A stretch of DNA of 7,755 nucleotides from an uncultured Clostridia bacterium (GTDB lineage: Bacteria; Bacillota; Clostridia; UBA1381), in the NCBI GenBank assembly GCA_944391635.1, contig CALXUL010000075.1:1-7755 (forward strand), read 5' to 3'. Positions 5,577 through 7,755 of this stretch are shown piece by piece (position 1 is the first letter of the stretch; every line of letters begins with the position of its first letter). The notes under the pieces are model-generated. The model searched no databases. It was not told the origin of the DNA and saw only the letters and a program-made list of their open reading frames with translations. The position numbers and the translations under genes were made by a program.

Positions 5577-7755
5577 ATGGTAGAAAAGATTGTAAAGAGA
5601 GATGGCAGACAGGTTGATTTTGACATTGACAAGATAGCCGAAGCAATAAATAAAGCGTTTATTGCCAGTACACAGCGTGACGATAAAGAATATTCTAAAA
5701 AGCTTGCTCAGCAGGTAGAGTTTGAGCTTGAAGAGATAGGATTTGATATGCCGTCTGTTGAACAGATTCAGGATAGTGTTGAGAGAGTTCTTGTTAAAAA
5801 CGGGCATGTGCGTACGGCTAAAGCGTATATGGTATATCGAGCTGAGCGTACAAGAGTTCGGCAGATGAAAACTAATCTTATGCAGATATATGAGGATATA
5901 ACCTTTAAAGATGCCAAGGATTCCGATCTTCAGCGTGAAAATGCGAATGTAAATGCGGATACCGCAATGGGGACAATGCTCAAGTATGGATCAGAGGGCG
6001 CAAAGCAGTTTTATGAGATGTTTGTTTTGAAGCCTGAATATGCTGAAGCGCATAAAAACGGAGACATACATATACATGACCTTGATTTCTTGACTATGAC
6101 GACTACCTGTACACAAATTGATTTAATTAAGCTGTTTAAGGGTGGATTTTCAACTGGTCATGGCGTGCTTCGTGAGCCGAATGATATTGCAAGCTATTCG
6201 GCGCTTGCATGTATTGCCATTCAGTCTAACCAGAACGACCAGCACGGCGGTCAGAGTATTATTAATTTTGATTATGGGATGGCGCCTGGAGTTATTAAGA
6301 CATATCAGAGAAAATATACCCAGAATCTTCAGAAAGCAATATATTTGATGTCGGGTACAGATATTTCTGAGGCTGACCTTAAAACAATTAGGAAAAAATT
6401 GGTTGAGGAAGGAAATGTTCTTAGAATTGCAGATAACAAGAGCTATCGCAAAGCAGAACTGCCTGAGCTTTTGAAGCTTGGCGTTGATGAGGAAACAGCG
6501 AAGAAAGCACAGGAATATGCGGCAAAAATTTCTGTAAAAGAAACAGACCGTGCAACATATCAGGCAATGGAAGCATTTATTCATAACCTCAATACAATGA
6601 ATTCCAGAGCCGGTGCACAAACGCCGTTTTCATCAATCAACTATGGTATGGATACCACAGAAGAGGGAAGAATGGTTATTAAGAATGTACTGCTTGCTAA
6701 TGAAGCAGGTCTTGGCAACGGTGAAACACCTATTTTCCCAATTCAGATTTTCCGTGTAAAAGAAGGAATCAGCTATAATCCTACTGACCCTAATTATGAT
6801 CTGTTTAAGCTTGCTTGCAGGGTTAGTGCAAAACGACTGTTCCCGAATTTCTCGTTTGTTGATGCGCCGTTTAACTTGAAATATTATAAAGGTACGCCTG
6901 AGACAGAGATAGGATATATGGGTTGTCGTACACGTGTAATAGGCAATGTATATGATCCTGACCGTGAGATTAGTAACGGGCGTGGAAATCTCTCATTTAC
7001 ATCAATAAATCTACCGAGGATAGCTATAAAGGCAAAGGGTGATATTCCTTGGTTCTTTGAGGAACTTGACAGAAAAATTGATCTTGTAATTGAACAGCTT
7101 TTGGACAGGTTTGAAATACAGGCTAATAAGCGCGTAAAGAACTATCCGTTCCTTATGGGTGAGGGCGTATGGATTGACTCTGAAAAACTGGGACCGAATG
7201 ATTTTGTACGTGAGGTGCTCAAGCACGGAACACTTTCAATCGGATTTATCGGACTTGCAGAAACGCTTGTTGCACTGATTGGAGAACATCATGGTCAGAG
7301 CGAACGCGCACAAAATCTCGGGCTTGATATAATATCGCATATGCGTGCAAGAATGGATGCAGAAAGCCAGAAAACACATATGAATTTCACGCTTCTTGCA
7401 ACGCCTGCAGAGGGATTGTCAGGGCGCTTTGTAAAGATAGACAAGCAGAGATTTGGAATTATCCCGGGTGTTACCGATAGGGACTATTATACAAACTCAT
7501 TCCATATACCTGTATACTTTAATATAGGCGCATTTGATAAGATTAGGCTTGAAGCGCCATATCATGCCCTGACAAATGCCGGTCATATATCATATGTTGA
7601 ACTTGACGGCGATCCGACTAAAAACCTTGACGCTTTTGAAAAGGTTATAAGAGCAATGCATGATGCAGGAATAGGATATGGTTCGATCAACCATCCGGTT
7701 GACCGTGACCTGATCTGCGGATATACAGGAATTATAGGTGATAAATGTCCTTTGT
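5577..7755 (+). CDS. nrdD: Anaerobic (class III) ribonucleoside-triphosphate reductase, C-terminus cut by window edge
   Basis: NrdD reduces ribonucleoside triphosphates to deoxyribonucleotides without oxygen, using a glycyl radical installed by the radical-SAM activase NrdG. The 726 residues seen comprise an N-terminal ATP-cone (about 3-95, starting KIVKRDG), which senses ATP/dATP, then the ten-stranded barrel. Landmarks are C178 (TTCTQID), HGGQS (223-227), NTMNSRAGAQTPFSSINYG (339-357) and GYMGCRTRV (446-454), in which C450 is the likely thiyl-radical cysteine. The C-terminal zinc site begins at DRDLICGYTGIIGDKCP (709-725): C714 and C724 are present, but D711 stands where some NrdD proteins have the first cysteine of a CxxC pair. 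The remaining zinc ligands and the glycyl-radical loop lie past the window edge, probably about 50 residues on. The ATG at 5577 is the only reasonable start because an in-frame TAA lies at 5550-5552. nrdG would be expected downstream. Upstream NrdR boxes and a strong promoter point to repression by NrdR. Confidence 0.96.
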   Translation, partial: MVEKIVKRDGRQVDFDIDKIAEAINKAFIASTQRDDKEYSKKLAQQVEFELEEIGFDMPSVEQIQDSVERVLVKNGHVRTAKAYMVYRAERTRVRQMKTNLMQIYEDITFKDAKDSDLQRENANVNADTAMGTMLKYGSEGAKQFYEMFVLKPEYAEAHKNGDIHIHDLDFLTMTTTCTQIDLIKLFKGGFSTGHGVLREPNDIASYSALACIAIQSNQNDQHGGQSIINFDYGMAPGVIKTYQRKYTQNLQKAIYLMSGTDISEADLKTIRKKLVEEGNVLRIADNKSYRKAELPELLKLGVDEETAKKAQEYAAKISVKETDRATYQAMEAFIHNLNTMNSRAGAQTPFSSINYGMDTTEEGRMVIKNVLLANEAGLGNGETPIFPIQIFRVKEGISYNPTDPNYDLFKLACRVSAKRLFPNFSFVDAPFNLKYYKGTPETEIGYMGCRTRVIGNVYDPDREISNGRGNLSFTSINLPRIAIKAKGDIPWFFEELDRKIDLVIEQLLDRFEIQANKRVKNYPFLMGEGVWIDSEKLGPNDFVREVLKHGTLSIGFIGLAETLVALIGEHHGQSERAQNLGLDIISHMRARMDAESQKTHMNFTLLATPAEGLSGRFVKIDKQRFGIIPGVTDRDYYTNSFHIPVYFNIGAFDKIRLEAPYHALTNAGHISYVELDGDPTKNLDAFEKVIRAMHDAGIGYGSINHPVDRDLICGYTGIIGDKCPL

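Noticed and set aside
5145..5807. Two minus-strand frames (5145-5429 and 5493-5807) spanning the nrdD upstream region
   Set aside because: They overlap the phosphatase or nrdD coding sequence, have low-complexity translations and lack ribosome binding sites. They are shadows of coding and AT-rich DNA.
6330..6540. Possible lineage-specific insertion in NrdD (about residues 255-320)
   Set aside because: A helical segment of this kind before the TDRATYQAMEA block is, as far as I recall, common in Firmicute NrdD proteins, and nothing marks it as foreign.

Overview
The window looks like ordinary chromosome from an anaerobic, low-GC Firmicute (class Clostridia). The evidence is AT-rich DNA, strong AGGAGG-type ribosome binding sites, frequent TTG starts, clostridial-type protein sequences and an oxygen-sensitive class III ribonucleotide reductase. 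I cannot name the genus. No mobile element, CRISPR array, tRNA or rRNA is visible, and I found no convincing new multi-gene system. The unusual points are at the level of single genes and regulatory sites.

Layout. Positions 1-914 lie on the minus strand. They hold the 5' end of an L-rhamnose isomerase gene (rhaA) with its own promoter, then an 85-residue putative ribbon-helix-helix protein driven by a perfect TTGACA-17-TATAAT promoter. Next comes an intrinsic terminator and an unrecognised 64-residue protein with an excellent ribosome binding site. Positions 915-1052 are a divergent intergenic region.

Positions 1053-5239 form a probable four-gene plus-strand operon. Its genes are a membrane-anchored NodB-type polysaccharide deacetylase homologue that has lost two catalytic histidines, a family 6 (hypoxanthine) DNA glycosylase, a one-chain ABC transporter (permease plus ATPase) and a Cof-type HAD phosphatase. 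Gaps are 15, 3 and 41 nt, and a hairpin terminator overlaps the last stop codon. Three of the four genes start with TTG. The functions do not make an obvious pathway.

Positions 5258-5576 are a 319-nt regulatory region for the anaerobic ribonucleotide reductase gene nrdD, which starts at 5577 and runs off the end. It contains a second perfect TTGACA-17-TATAAT promoter, one strong NrdR box far upstream, a weaker NrdR-like box just after the predicted transcription start, an inverted repeat, and a 13-codon leader ORF ending 4 nt before nrdD. NrdR is the repressor of ribonucleotide reductase genes, so nrdD is probably tuned to deoxynucleotide supply.
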